From JAEUSG01 sp964590225 (lineage in GTDB: Bacteria > Fibrobacterota > OXYB2-FULL-49-7 > JAEUSG01): a stretch of DNA of 47,104 nt. Of this stretch, positions 40,095-47,104 are shown one piece after another. Location of the stretch: NCBI GenBank assembly GCA_964590225.1, contig CAZPWS010000024.1:1-47104 (forward strand), written 5' to 3'. A model generated the notes under the pieces. That model was not told where the DNA came from and searched no databases. It saw only the letters and a program-made list of their open reading frames with translations. The translations under genes were made by a program, and so were the position numbers. Within the stretch, counting starts at the first letter, position 1, and every line of letters starts with the position of its first letter.

Positions 40095-41366
40095 TTACGA
40101 GTAGAGATCTACTCCAATAGCGTTTTTTATTTTGAGGGTGACAAAGTCGCCCTCTTTGTTTTTTGCGTTGTTCGATATCACAGCGCAGTCAACCTCAGGC
40201 GCATCACATCGCGTTCTCGATATTGTCGTTCCGTCAGTAGTGCTGTCAACAATACATTCAAAAGTAGAGCCAATTTTTTTACAATTTTTTTTGTAGATTA
40301 TATCGTTTTGTGTGTAAAGGAGTTCCTCGATTCGTGCATCAATTATTTTTTGCGGCACCCGCTTTTTAATAGCAGCAGCCCTTGTACCTTCTTCGTGCGA
40401 GTAGGCGAATGCACCCATTCTGTCAAATTCAACCGTGGATATAAAATCAAGCAGTTCCTCGTGTTGTTTGTCTGTTTCCCCTGGAAAGCCAGAAATCACG
40501 GTGGTTCTAATTGTAATATCAGGAATTTTATCCCGCATTTTTTTTATTATACTCTCCAGTCGCAAACGGGTATAATGGCGGTTCATCCGCTCAAGTATTG
40601 GATCCGAAACATGCTGTATTGGCATGTCAATATATGGCAGTATCGGAAGGTTGGCGATGGCGCTTATAAGGTCGTCTGTAATACCGAGCGGGTGACAATA
40701 CATTAAGCGAATCCATGGAAAAGGGTTTTTAAGTCCTGCAATTTTTTCCAATAGTTGTGGTAGCCCCTTCCGCTCTCCGTATGCCGTGGTATCCTGCGCC
40801 ACTATGATAAGTTCTTTGACACCTTGTCGGCGGAGTTCGATGGCCTCTTTTATAATCTCTTTACTGTCTCTCTGCTTGTACTTACCACGAATTAGTGGTA
40901 TTGCACAGTAAGAACAGTTGTTGCTGCACCCTTCGGATATTTTTAGCGGGGCGTAGTGGCGCGACTCACCGAGCCTGCGCACACCCTGTTTGCTATTGCA
41001 TGAAAGATTTTTTCGATGCCCATTTTTTTTAATCGGATATTTTTTAATAATCCCGTTTATTGTTTCTTCAGAATCGGAAAGGCCAAAAATAGCATCGGCC
41101 TCTTTTAACTCTTTTGCAAGCTCTTTTTCGTATCGTTTTGCGAGACATCCGGTAACAACCAATTTATGTTTGCCGCTATAACTTAAAATAGTGTCAATGG
41201 ACTCCTCTTTTGCTGCCGTAATAAATCCGCAGGTGTTTACTATGACGAGGTCACAGTTCTCGGGAGTCGAAGAAACTTCGTAGCCGTTATTGGCAAGTTT
41301 GGCGGAAAGTTTTTCGCCATCTACCCTGTTTTTGTCGCAACCAAGCTGGTGGATATAAATCTTCAA
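40095..41366 (-). CDS. rimO: Ribosomal protein S12 methylthiotransferase RimO
   Basis: 423 residues: N-terminal UPF0004 domain with three cysteines for the auxiliary cluster (Cys10 in HQLGCDKNRV, Cys46 in VIVNTCGF and one in VVTGCLAK), radical-SAM motif EGCSNNCSYCAIP (CX3CX2C) and a C-terminal TRAM domain. LGCDKNRVD is typical for RimO rather than MiaB. It adds a methylthio group to S12 Asp88. The start must be TTG at 41366, because the frame has a stop 5 codons upstream and Cys10 lies just inside; the TTG overlaps the preceding gene's TGA (TTGA). Confidence 0.95.
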   Translation of the reverse strand: MKIYIHQLGCDKNRVDGEKLSAKLANNGYEVSSTPENCDLVIVNTCGFITAAKEESIDTILSYSGKHKLVVTGCLAKRYEKELAKELKEADAIFGLSDSEETINGIIKKYPIKKNGHRKNLSCNSKQGVRRLGESRHYAPLKISEGCSNNCSYCAIPLIRGKYKQRDSKEIIKEAIELRRQGVKELIIVAQDTTAYGERKGLPQLLEKIAGLKNPFPWIRLMYCHPLGITDDLISAIANLPILPYIDMPIQHVSDPILERMNRHYTRLRLESIIKKMRDKIPDITIRTTVISGFPGETDKQHEELLDFISTVEFDRMGAFAYSHEEGTRAAAIKKRVPQKIIDARIEELLYTQNDIIYKKNCKKIGSTFECIVDSTTDGTTISRTRCDAPEVDCAVISNNAKNKEGDFVTLKIKNAIGVDLYS

Positions 41367-41584
41367 ACCGGTTCTGCCTCAAGGCCAAGTTCTTTTCTTT
41401 TTTTAGCAAGAATTGCTTTCAGTATTATTTCCTGTTCTTCGGCTGCTGATTTTGCACCGGTAATGTCGCTTTCGTGCAGTTTTTTATCGATATCAGCAAA
41501 AAGAGTATCGGCCTTCCGCCTTGTAGTATCGCCTGCGCCATCTTCAAATAGGTCAAGTTGATTCTTTTTGTTCTTCGTTTCCAT
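41363..41584 (-). CDS. Small charged protein between gerW and rimO
   Basis: 73 residues from the ATG at 41584; a TTG at 41635 would add 17 basic residues within gerW. It overlaps the 3' end of the gerW-like gene by 32 bases and the TTG start of rimO by 4, so it is held in place as an operon gene. The sequence is highly charged and helical (KNKKNQLDLFEDG, then DKKLHESDITGAKSAAEEQE), with no motif that I recognise. Probably a small cytosolic coiled or helical protein of unknown role. Confidence 0.6.
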   Translation of the reverse strand: METKNKKNQLDLFEDGAGDTTRRKADTLFADIDKKLHESDITGAKSAAEEQEIILKAILAKKRKELGLEAEPV

Positions 41585-41939
41585 CTTCGCTGCTTTCTTT
41601 TTCCGTCTGGTCTTTTGAAGAAATAAATTTTTCAAGAATTTCAGGGATTATTTCTATTGCTTTAGATAGTGGGGTGGATTTCTCGCTCATTGGCAACAAT
41701 TGGACCCGCGACCCATTAACGACAATAAAGGCAATGGGAGTTATAGACGCACCTCCACCAATACCCTCCGATTCTTTTGCCGCTGGCTTAACACTGCCAC
41801 CTGCTATACCAATTTTAATTTGCGACACAGGAATAATGGTTGTTTCTCCGGACTTTATTTCTTTGCCAACTACGGTCTCTGTTTTAGAAATCTGCCGCAA
41901 CTCTTCAAGCAGTGTCTTTACTGTGGATTCAAGTGACAT
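41553..41939 (-). CDS. GerW/YtfJ family protein
   Basis: 128 residues. The family pattern is clear: VGKEIKSGETTIIPVSQIKIG, a Gly-rich GIGGGASITPIAFIVV and LLPMSEKSTPLSKAIEIIPEI. The tail is acidic and Lys/Glu rich. GerW (YtfJ) is known from spore-forming Firmicutes, where it is needed for germination, but homologues are widespread in other anaerobes with no assigned role; nothing else here suggests spores. A ggagg site stands 6 bases before the ATG at 41939. Confidence 0.9.
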   Translation of the reverse strand: MSLESTVKTLLEELRQISKTETVVGKEIKSGETTIIPVSQIKIGIAGGSVKPAAKESEGIGGGASITPIAFIVVNGSRVQLLPMSEKSTPLSKAIEIIPEILEKFISSKDQTEKESSEDGNEEQKEST

Positions 41940-42007
41940 TTTTTTCCTCCATGAGAACGATACATAAATTTGAATAGTGTTGTCGTTTTAGCGGTCTAAT
42001 TCTTCCA

Positions 42008-43405
42008 TTGCATAAGATAATTTTATTCTCGTTTCTTTGTGGCTGTTTTATAAGTGCGCAGGATGGTTCGCTAATAATTACTGAAGTTGCGAATAATCCC
42101 ACTGGCGGTTCAACGACTATTCCTGGCGATCTCTCGCATGAGTTTATCGAGATATTCAATGCTGGTATTAATGCTATTCCATTAAACCTTATATACTTTA
42201 AAACGGAATCTTCTACAAGTAGTGCTTCTCCCGACAGCAACGACATTGTACCGTGGGTTGGTGACTCCTTTGTTGATATCGGTCGAGGTCAAGAACTTCG
42301 ATATCCAGATGAAATTGGAGCTGGCGAGTGTGCAGTAATACTGGGCAGAAAATATGTTAGCGCGCCGGAAAGCACATGGTATCTTTTCCCGCACGGAGCA
42401 ACGGTTGTTGGTACGCGAAAAACCTACATCAGAAGTGGAGGTATGCCTAATGCGTCAACTATTATCAAATTGTGTGTAAGGGGTGAAGGAGTAGTTTCAA
42501 CCTTCAATTCTCTGCGCCTGTCGAGTGTCGATCCTGGTGAAGGTATGAGTTGGCACCGAGTCAGCATTGATTCAGCAGATTTACCATATTTATGGGTTCG
42601 TGGTGCTCCTTCTCCTGGAGTAATAACCGCTTTTGGCTCGTCATCCATAGGTTTCGGCAAACTTTCAATAAGCGAATTCATGGCCTATCCAGCCACTAAT
42701 GGTTCAGAATGGATTGAATTTTTAAATGGTTCATCAGACACTATTCTCCTTTCCGGTTGGAGGTTGATTAGTGGGGGACGCGAAGGGTGGCTTACGGTAG
42801 GTTCTGAAATAATTGCGCCAAAACAATTTTTTTGTGTTGTTCCATCACTAACCTCATCCGATCCTCTACTCTCCGGCAGATTAACGCAAATAGTCAAATG
42901 TGAGGCTTGGGGAGGGCTCGGTAATAATGGAGATGCAATATATCTTAAGGGGCCAGACGGCGTTGTTATCGATTCTGTTATTTACGATGAATCATGGAAT
43001 ATTAAAAAAGGTGTTTCAAAAGAAAAGAGGGGAAACAATTGGTCAGATTGCTGTAATGAGATAGGTTCTACTTTTGGTGTGGAACCAGCGCTCTGTATGT
43101 CAAATCATATTGTCAATAGAGTTCATGTTGGAAACAGAAGGCTCCGCACTGGTTGCGGTGGTGCCGATGGAAAAATCACCCTTTCATTCGACAAGCCGTT
43201 TAAAGGGGTTGCGGCGATTTATAATTTGGCCGGAACGCAGTGTCTATTACTCCATTCCGAAAAGAACGGCGCAGTGCGTTATTTGCAGTGGGACGGTCAA
43301 AACAGCAAAGGGCTTTTTGTTAAGCCCGGTGTTTACTTTTTTGAGATCACTTCGCCGGAGTTTAACAAAAAAGTCTCTTTTTCTGTTGTTAATGGTTGTC
43401 GATGA
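42008..43405 (+). CDS. Secreted lamin-tail-domain protein with FlgD-like end
   Basis: 465 residues. The most likely start is TTG at 42008, giving the signal peptide HKIILFSFLCGCFISA; no ATG is in frame upstream before a stop. A first lamin-tail domain (LIITEVANNPTGG, HEFIEIFNAGINAI) and a second one (LSISEFMAYPATNGSEWIEF, GDAIYLKGPDG) are followed by a C-terminal FlgD_ig-type segment (LQWDGQNSKGLFVKPGVYFF). Lamin-tail domains occur on secreted enzymes and surface proteins of many bacteria; no catalytic domain is apparent, so it may be structural. Ends with ATGA overlap to the next gene. Confidence 0.8.
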   Translation: MHKIILFSFLCGCFISAQDGSLIITEVANNPTGGSTTIPGDLSHEFIEIFNAGINAIPLNLIYFKTESSTSSASPDSNDIVPWVGDSFVDIGRGQELRYPDEIGAGECAVILGRKYVSAPESTWYLFPHGATVVGTRKTYIRSGGMPNASTIIKLCVRGEGVVSTFNSLRLSSVDPGEGMSWHRVSIDSADLPYLWVRGAPSPGVITAFGSSSIGFGKLSISEFMAYPATNGSEWIEFLNGSSDTILLSGWRLISGGREGWLTVGSEIIAPKQFFCVVPSLTSSDPLLSGRLTQIVKCEAWGGLGNNGDAIYLKGPDGVVIDSVIYDESWNIKKGVSKEKRGNNWSDCCNEIGSTFGVEPALCMSNHIVNRVHVGNRRLRTGCGGADGKITLSFDKPFKGVAAIYNLAGTQCLLLHSEKNGAVRYLQWDGQNSKGLFVKPGVYFFEITSPEFNKKVSFSVVNGCR

Positions 43406-44154
43406 AGCCGCCCCTTCTGTTCTTATTAATTCTCTGCATGTTAGTCAATAGCGAGTCTGTTTCTGGGCTTTATGGGCAAATAAAACAAAAACCGCATTCG
43501 CTGTGTAGTATCGACGGGCAGAGAGTTGAGGTTGAGGGAAGAAGTTTTTTTTCGATTCCCGAATTGTATGAAGGACGCCTTGCCGCCACCATCCCTGTTC
43601 TAAATGGAGCTTGTGCGATATCCCTTTCTTCTGTTCATCTTGATTCCATCTATGGTGAATTATCCGGCTCTTTGGCGATTGGACAAAAAATTGACAGGGT
43701 ATCAATAGGTACCAATTTATTACTCAACTGCTCGGATATCTACGGCATAGACCGTCTTTTCCTTCCATCAGTTACCCTTTCATTTGCCTACTTGATTTCC
43801 AGAAATATTGAGGCCTTTGCAGTTTTGCCAACTATCGATAGATTGGCTAGTGGTGGATGGCTTTTAGCTGATGATTGGCGCGTGGGAATGCTAATGCGCC
43901 ACGACTCATTAAAAATGGATATAGAAGTTGAACTTTTAAAAATGGAGTATTCAGAAGTAGCTGTTCAGCTTTCGCAAGCGTGGCAACCGCATGACAATAT
44001 AATTTTATATGGCAGCGTGTTAAGTAACCCTCTCAAAATCTCATTTGGTGTTACCATACTGTTTCAAAAAATTCTGGTTGGCGCCTTTTACGAATCGCAC
44101 CATTCGCTGGGGAGCGTTAAAACGGCAACTGTTGGCTATTTTAAAACGAAATAA
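43402..44154 (+). CDS. Hypothetical secreted, barrel-like protein
   Basis: 250 residues from ATG 43402, which overlaps the stop of the lamin-tail gene as ATGA (the TTG at 43396 would be a 2-residue-longer start). MKPPLLFLLILCMLVNS is a signal peptide. The rest alternates hydrophobic and polar residues in short strands (GACAISLSSVHLDSIYGELS, VTLSFAYLISRNI, ISFGVTILFQKILVGAFY), as in small outer-membrane barrels; it ends TATVGYFKTK without a terminal aromatic residue. Coupling to the upstream gene suggests that the two act together at the surface. No family recognised. Confidence 0.65.
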   Translation: MKPPLLFLLILCMLVNSESVSGLYGQIKQKPHSLCSIDGQRVEVEGRSFFSIPELYEGRLAATIPVLNGACAISLSSVHLDSIYGELSGSLAIGQKIDRVSIGTNLLLNCSDIYGIDRLFLPSVTLSFAYLISRNIEAFAVLPTIDRLASGGWLLADDWRVGMLMRHDSLKMDIEVELLKMEYSEVAVQLSQAWQPHDNIILYGSVLSNPLKISFGVTILFQKILVGAFYESHHSLGSVKTATVGYFKTK

Positions 44155-44203
44155 TAAAATTTGTTAACTATATTTTAATAAAATTTAAGAGAAAGTGGTA
44201 CGA

Positions 44204-45406
44204 ATGAACCAATTATACAAATTATCAGATAATGCCGTTGGTATGCAGGCTTCTGAAATACGAGAATTGATGAAGCTTTCTGCCAAACCAGGAATAATTG
44301 CTTTTGGCGGAGGTTCGCCCGATAGCCTTCGTTTTCCTTTCGACGAAGTGGCGACAATTGTATCTGCATGGACAGAAGAAAAAAGGCGGGCAGCCTTTCA
44401 GTATGGAGCAACAAATGGGTATCCTCCTCTTTTGAATGGACTAAGAGCGAGAATGGCTGCTATCGGCATAAATATGGATGCACAGGATGTTATTACTACT
44501 ACGGGTGCTCAGCAGGGGATTTATCTTATCGCCAAGACACTTATTAATCCTGGGGATGCCGTAATAGTAGAGTCCCCAACATTTATTGGCGCTCTTGCCT
44601 CATTCAAGTCGTTACGGGCATCCATTGAGTGGGCTCCGGTCGAAAGCGACGGACTCTCTATTAATGCTGTAAAGCTGATATTGGAAAAATCTATCAAAAA
44701 TGGAAAGTTGCCAAAATTTATTTACACTATACCTAATTTTCAAAACCCCTCCGGCATTACAATGAGCCAGCGCAAACGGAAGGAGTTACTGGCGCTTGCT
44801 CTTGAATATGGTGTTCTAATCCTTGAGGATGATCCATATGGTGAGCTTTATTTCGATGGCAGTGCTACCGATTATTTACCAATAAAGGCGCTTTCCGGTG
44901 CCGAAAACATTGTAATATATCTCAACACATTTTCTAAAATATTGTCTCCCGGTATGCGCCTTGGCTGGGTTACCGGCGAAGAGTCGTTTATAAGGCAGCT
45001 TGAGATCGCTAAGCAGAGTATAGATGCCTGCACTTCAACTTATACTCAGGTTATAGCAGCAGACTACCTTGAAAAGGGTTTTGTGAATGGTTATGTGTCA
45101 AAGATGAGAGATGTTTACAGAAGCAAATGTGCAATGATGCTTTTATCCCTCGAAAAACATATGCCGCCGGATGTAGCTTGGTCGAAGCCGGTTGGTGGTT
45201 TTTTTGTATGGGTTACACTACCAGATCGCGTCAGTTCTCGGTCGCTCTTTGCCACGGCACTGGAACGGGGCGTTGCTTTTGTTACCGGTTCTCCTTTCAC
45301 CGAAGAAGGTAAGGGCGACCAATATATGCGCCTCGCATTCAGTAATTGCTCAAATGAGGATATTGAGCGGGGTGTAAAAATACTTGGTGAATTGTTGGCT
45401 GAATAA
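44204..45406 (+). CDS. PLP-dependent aminotransferase, class I (LysN/MocR-like)
   Basis: 400 residues from the ATG at 44204 (a GTG 9 bases upstream is in frame). Fold type I features: FGGGSPD near the N-terminus, TGAQQGIYLIAK, IPNFQNPSGITM, ILEDDPYGELYFDG with the cofactor Asp, and NTFSKILSPGMRLGWVTG with the Schiff-base lysine; the closing Arg for the substrate carboxylate is in YMRLAFSN. It belongs to the aromatic/2-aminoadipate aminotransferase group (LysN, and the enzyme part of MocR regulators), but there is no HTH. The substrate is not evident. The thioesterase gene follows by 18 bases. Confidence 0.9.
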   Translation: MNQLYKLSDNAVGMQASEIRELMKLSAKPGIIAFGGGSPDSLRFPFDEVATIVSAWTEEKRRAAFQYGATNGYPPLLNGLRARMAAIGINMDAQDVITTTGAQQGIYLIAKTLINPGDAVIVESPTFIGALASFKSLRASIEWAPVESDGLSINAVKLILEKSIKNGKLPKFIYTIPNFQNPSGITMSQRKRKELLALALEYGVLILEDDPYGELYFDGSATDYLPIKALSGAENIVIYLNTFSKILSPGMRLGWVTGEESFIRQLEIAKQSIDACTSTYTQVIAADYLEKGFVNGYVSKMRDVYRSKCAMMLLSLEKHMPPDVAWSKPVGGFFVWVTLPDRVSSRSLFATALERGVAFVTGSPFTEEGKGDQYMRLAFSNCSNEDIERGVKILGELLAE

Positions 45407-45424
45407 TAAGGAAAAATTAAAAAT

Positions 45425-45847
45425 ATGAACAGCAGTTCTTTTCTTGACTTTATTAACAAACGAGACCGCTTTGCTGCTTCTAACGGTATGTTGGTAACAG
45501 AGGTCCGCGAAGGCTATGCCAAGTCAACCATGAAGATAGAGGAGAGGCATCTTAACGGAGTGAACATAGTTCAGGGCGGAGCACTTTTTACGCTTGCAGA
45601 TCTCGCATTTGCTGCCGCCGTAAATTTTCGCGGTCAAGTAGCCGTTGCCCTTAGTGTAACAATATCATTCTTTAAGCCGGCTTTTGTCGGCGACATTCTC
45701 ACAGCCGAAGCGGTAGAAGTTAGCCTAACAAGAAAAACGGGGCATTATACAGTATCAATTCTAAACAGCAACAATATTCTCATTGCACAGTTTCAAGGAA
45801 CGGCTTTTCGTAAAGAAGAGGCTATCCTGACTTCTGACGCTGTCTGA
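45425..45847 (+). CDS. PaaI-type hotdog thioesterase, 3' end from an IS
   Basis: 140 residues in one hotdog domain. ERHLNGVNIVQGGALFTLAD is the PaaI/YdiI-like active-site segment (Gln in place of the common His before GG), with VALSVTISFFKPA in the central strands. It hydrolyses acyl-CoA thioesters of an unknown acyl group. An aagga site precedes the ATG. The last six residues (LTSDAV) and the TGA stop lie inside the left 40-bp inverted repeat of the adjacent IS, so the original C-terminus was replaced. The catalytic core is intact; loss of a few residues is likely tolerable. Confidence 0.85.
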   Translation: MNSSSFLDFINKRDRFAASNGMLVTEVREGYAKSTMKIEERHLNGVNIVQGGALFTLADLAFAAAVNFRGQVAVALSVTISFFKPAFVGDILTAEAVEVSLTRKTGHYTVSILNSNNILIAQFQGTAFRKEEAILTSDAV

Positions 45848-45865
45848 TTTTTTCACATATTTGAT
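45826..45865. repeat. Left 40-bp terminal inverted repeat of IS
   Basis: Begins CCTGACTTCTGACGCTGTCT and ends CATATTTGAT. It matches the reverse complement of 46971-47010 with one substitution (C/T). It overlaps the thioesterase coding end, providing six codons and the stop. Confidence 0.92.
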
Positions 45866-45918
45866 TTCTTAACTACAGGAATACCATTACTTCTTCTACG
45901 GCTTCCGGCAATATAGAT

Positions 45919-46955
45919 GTGGCTCGCACGGATAAAGCCCTGACAAGTTACGGGGGCTTCGCAGCATTTGCCAGTTTTCTTAAACGGAGTGGCGTAATCG
46001 AGAAGCTTGTTGACACTTGTCCTATTGTTCGCACGAGCAACAATGCGACATCTGTAAGAGATATAGTATTGAGTATTCTTCTTACATGCATCAATGAAGG
46101 TTCTCGTTTTAGGCATGTACGATTTATTCAGAACGATGATACTATCAAGAAGATGTTCAAGTTGGATCGACGAGTTTGTAGAGATGATGCTATCCGTAGA
46201 TTTATGGAGGAGATAGACTCTGATGCAGGAAAGAAATGGCTTGTTCGTGCAGATATTGGATTTTGTTCAGATTCTATACTACGGGAGCTTGAAAATAGTG
46301 ATGGAATGCCGTACTATATTTTCAAGCTTAAAAAGACTTCTCGTGTACTGGAGGCTATTCATAAGGTTACCGAGGAACAGTGGCTTGGTTCAAAATCATT
46401 TGGTGCGTTAACTATTACCGAGAAACATATTCAGTTATCTACATGGGATAAGCCACGGAGGGTAATGTTGGGTAGAAGACTTATCAGTAAAAGAACACCG
46501 GAAGAAAGCTGTACGCTTTTTGGAGAATGTTCATTTGGGTATTGCGCATTTGTTACTAACTTAATAGAACAGCAATCTGAAGCATGGCAGATTGCTGAAA
46601 CCTATCAAGATCGTGCGGACTGTGAGAACATATTTGATGAGCTTAAGAATCAATGGGGACTTGCTGGATTTTGTTCTCAACAGCAGAATGTGACTGAATT
46701 AGCGGCAAGATTTACTTTACTCAGTTAGAGTTTCCTGCTCAGCTGACGGAAAGTGGAAGAGATCGAACATTACAAATAGCTGTGATGGATCAGTTTTGGG
46801 ATGTATTACAAGCAGGGTATTAGCGCCTGATTAAGTGGCTATCGGCTACTGCGCCGCAGTTGACCTGTCCAAAAGGATTGCTGACTGCTTTTGAAGGCAT
46901 CGGTGAGCTTTTGTGCCCACCTATTACCATTGCATTAGCAAAAAATACAGGTTAG
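45919..46955 (+). pseudogene. IS1380-family transposase remnant
   Basis: Frame one (45919-46728) begins ARTDKALTSYGGFAAF and runs to DDAIRRFMEEID, the N-terminal half of IS1380 transposases. It then jumps in frame directly to KKWLVRADIGFCSD. The segment of roughly 150 residues with the first catalytic Asp is missing; the second Asp (RADIGF) and the Glu region (QDRADCENIFDELKNQWG) remain. After ARFTLLS a stop at 46726-46728 ends the frame, and the C-terminal homology (LEFPAQLTESGRDRTLQI, then IKWLSATAPQLTCPKGLL) goes on in another frame, broken once more by TAG at 46821. The original start may be the ATT at 45886 behind acagga. It cannot be active. Confidence 0.85.
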
Positions 46956-46970
46956 ACTGCGGAATTTAGG

Positions 46971-47010
46971 ATCAAATATGTAAAAAAATCAGACAGCGTC
47001 AGAAGTCAGG
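46971..47010. repeat. Right 40-bp terminal inverted repeat of IS
   Basis: Reverse complement of the left repeat with one mismatch in 40. It starts ATCAAATATG and ends AGAAGTCAGG. The remaining 94 bases to the window end hold no gene that I can see. Confidence 0.92.
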
Positions 47011-47104
47011 AAAAAGAATGAATTGGGCTAATCCGTTATTACGGATACCCCTGACTTCGCCGGTCTTTTCTTGTAAGTCATTGATATATAACGGAAATAG
47101 TGTT

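Larger units (their letters stand above)
45826..47010. mobile_element. IS1380-family insertion sequence, internally deleted
   Basis: A 1185-base element bounded by 40-bp terminal inverted repeats that match at 39 positions. It encodes a broken IS1380-type transposase. IS1380 elements are usually about 1.6-1.9 kb, so about a third is missing. Flanks (gctat left, aaaaa right) show no target-site duplication. With ends this well kept, it could still be mobilised by an intact copy elsewhere. Confidence 0.85.

Noticed and set aside
41553..41939. Sporulation inferred from a GerW homologue
   Set aside because: GerW homologues are common in non-sporulating anaerobes and no other spore gene is visible.
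47050..47058. CCTGACTTC, the same nine bases as the IS end, as a second IS end
   Set aside because: The match stops after nine bases and nothing else IS-like follows before the window ends.
1..47104. CRISPR arrays or rRNA genes
   Set aside because: No regularly spaced repeats and no rRNA-like sequence seen on either strand.

Overview
The window looks like a chromosomal segment of an anaerobic, Gram-negative-type bacterium of moderate G+C content, probably in the FCB (Fibrobacterota/Bacteroidota/Chlorobiota) neighbourhood. The evidence is a GT3-type glycogen synthase with GDE, GT4 and GH57 partners, a six-subunit Rnf complex followed by rseC, secreted proteins whose C-terminal ends resemble FlgD/type IX sorting domains, putative outer-membrane beta-barrels, and a fused homocysteine methyltransferase/MTHFR. 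A Fibrobacterota/Chitinivibrionia-like host is my best guess, but no marker in the window settles the phylum.

Layout. (1) 1-4791: the right end of an integrative element next to tRNA-Val(GAC). It holds a tyrosine integrase, a small excisionase-like HTH protein, a radical-SAM protein and two proteins I do not recognise; it runs off the left edge and looks more A+T-rich than the rest. (2) 4891-15552, minus strand: a glycogen operon (debranching enzyme, GT4 glycosyltransferase, GH57 amylase, one 1415-residue glycogen synthase-phosphorylase fusion) ending in a methionine/C1 enzyme, with tRNA-Val just downstream on the same strand. (3) 15820-18674, plus strand: dnaN overlapping a secreted barrel-like protein gene, tRNA-Leu(CAA), and a stand-alone response regulator. 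(4) 18637-37577, minus strand: a very tightly packed chain read as srkA, rmlC, tviB-like, surE, gyrA, pmbA, DEAD-box helicase, glcD-like, obg, glcE-like, glcF-like, Cys-rich small protein, rnfCDGEAB, rseC. (5) 37674-45847: a secreted esterase, the gerW / small ORF / rimO operon on minus, a lamin-tail protein plus barrel-like partner, an aminotransferase and a thioesterase. (6) 45826-47010: an internally deleted IS1380-family element with near-perfect 40-bp terminal inverted repeats; its left end supplies the last codons and the stop of the thioesterase gene.

How the genes fit together. The glycogen block can make, trim and phosphorolyse storage glucan. The glcDEF-like genes encode a 2-hydroxyacid (glycolate/D-lactate type) dehydrogenase directly ahead of the ion-pumping ferredoxin:NAD+ oxidoreductase Rnf, so hydroxyacid oxidation and membrane energy conservation are probably co-expressed. 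The first half of the long chain mixes envelope-sugar genes (rmlC, tviB-like) with housekeeping genes (surE, gyrA, obg, helicase).

The most unusual points are the unexplained cargo of the integrative element with two near-identical Shine-Dalgarno/two-codon motifs, the synthase-phosphorylase fusion, the glcDEF-obg-rnf chain, a serine in place of threonine at the RnfG flavinylation site, a tyrosine at the quinolone-determining position of GyrA, and the IS end captured as the C-terminus of a host gene.
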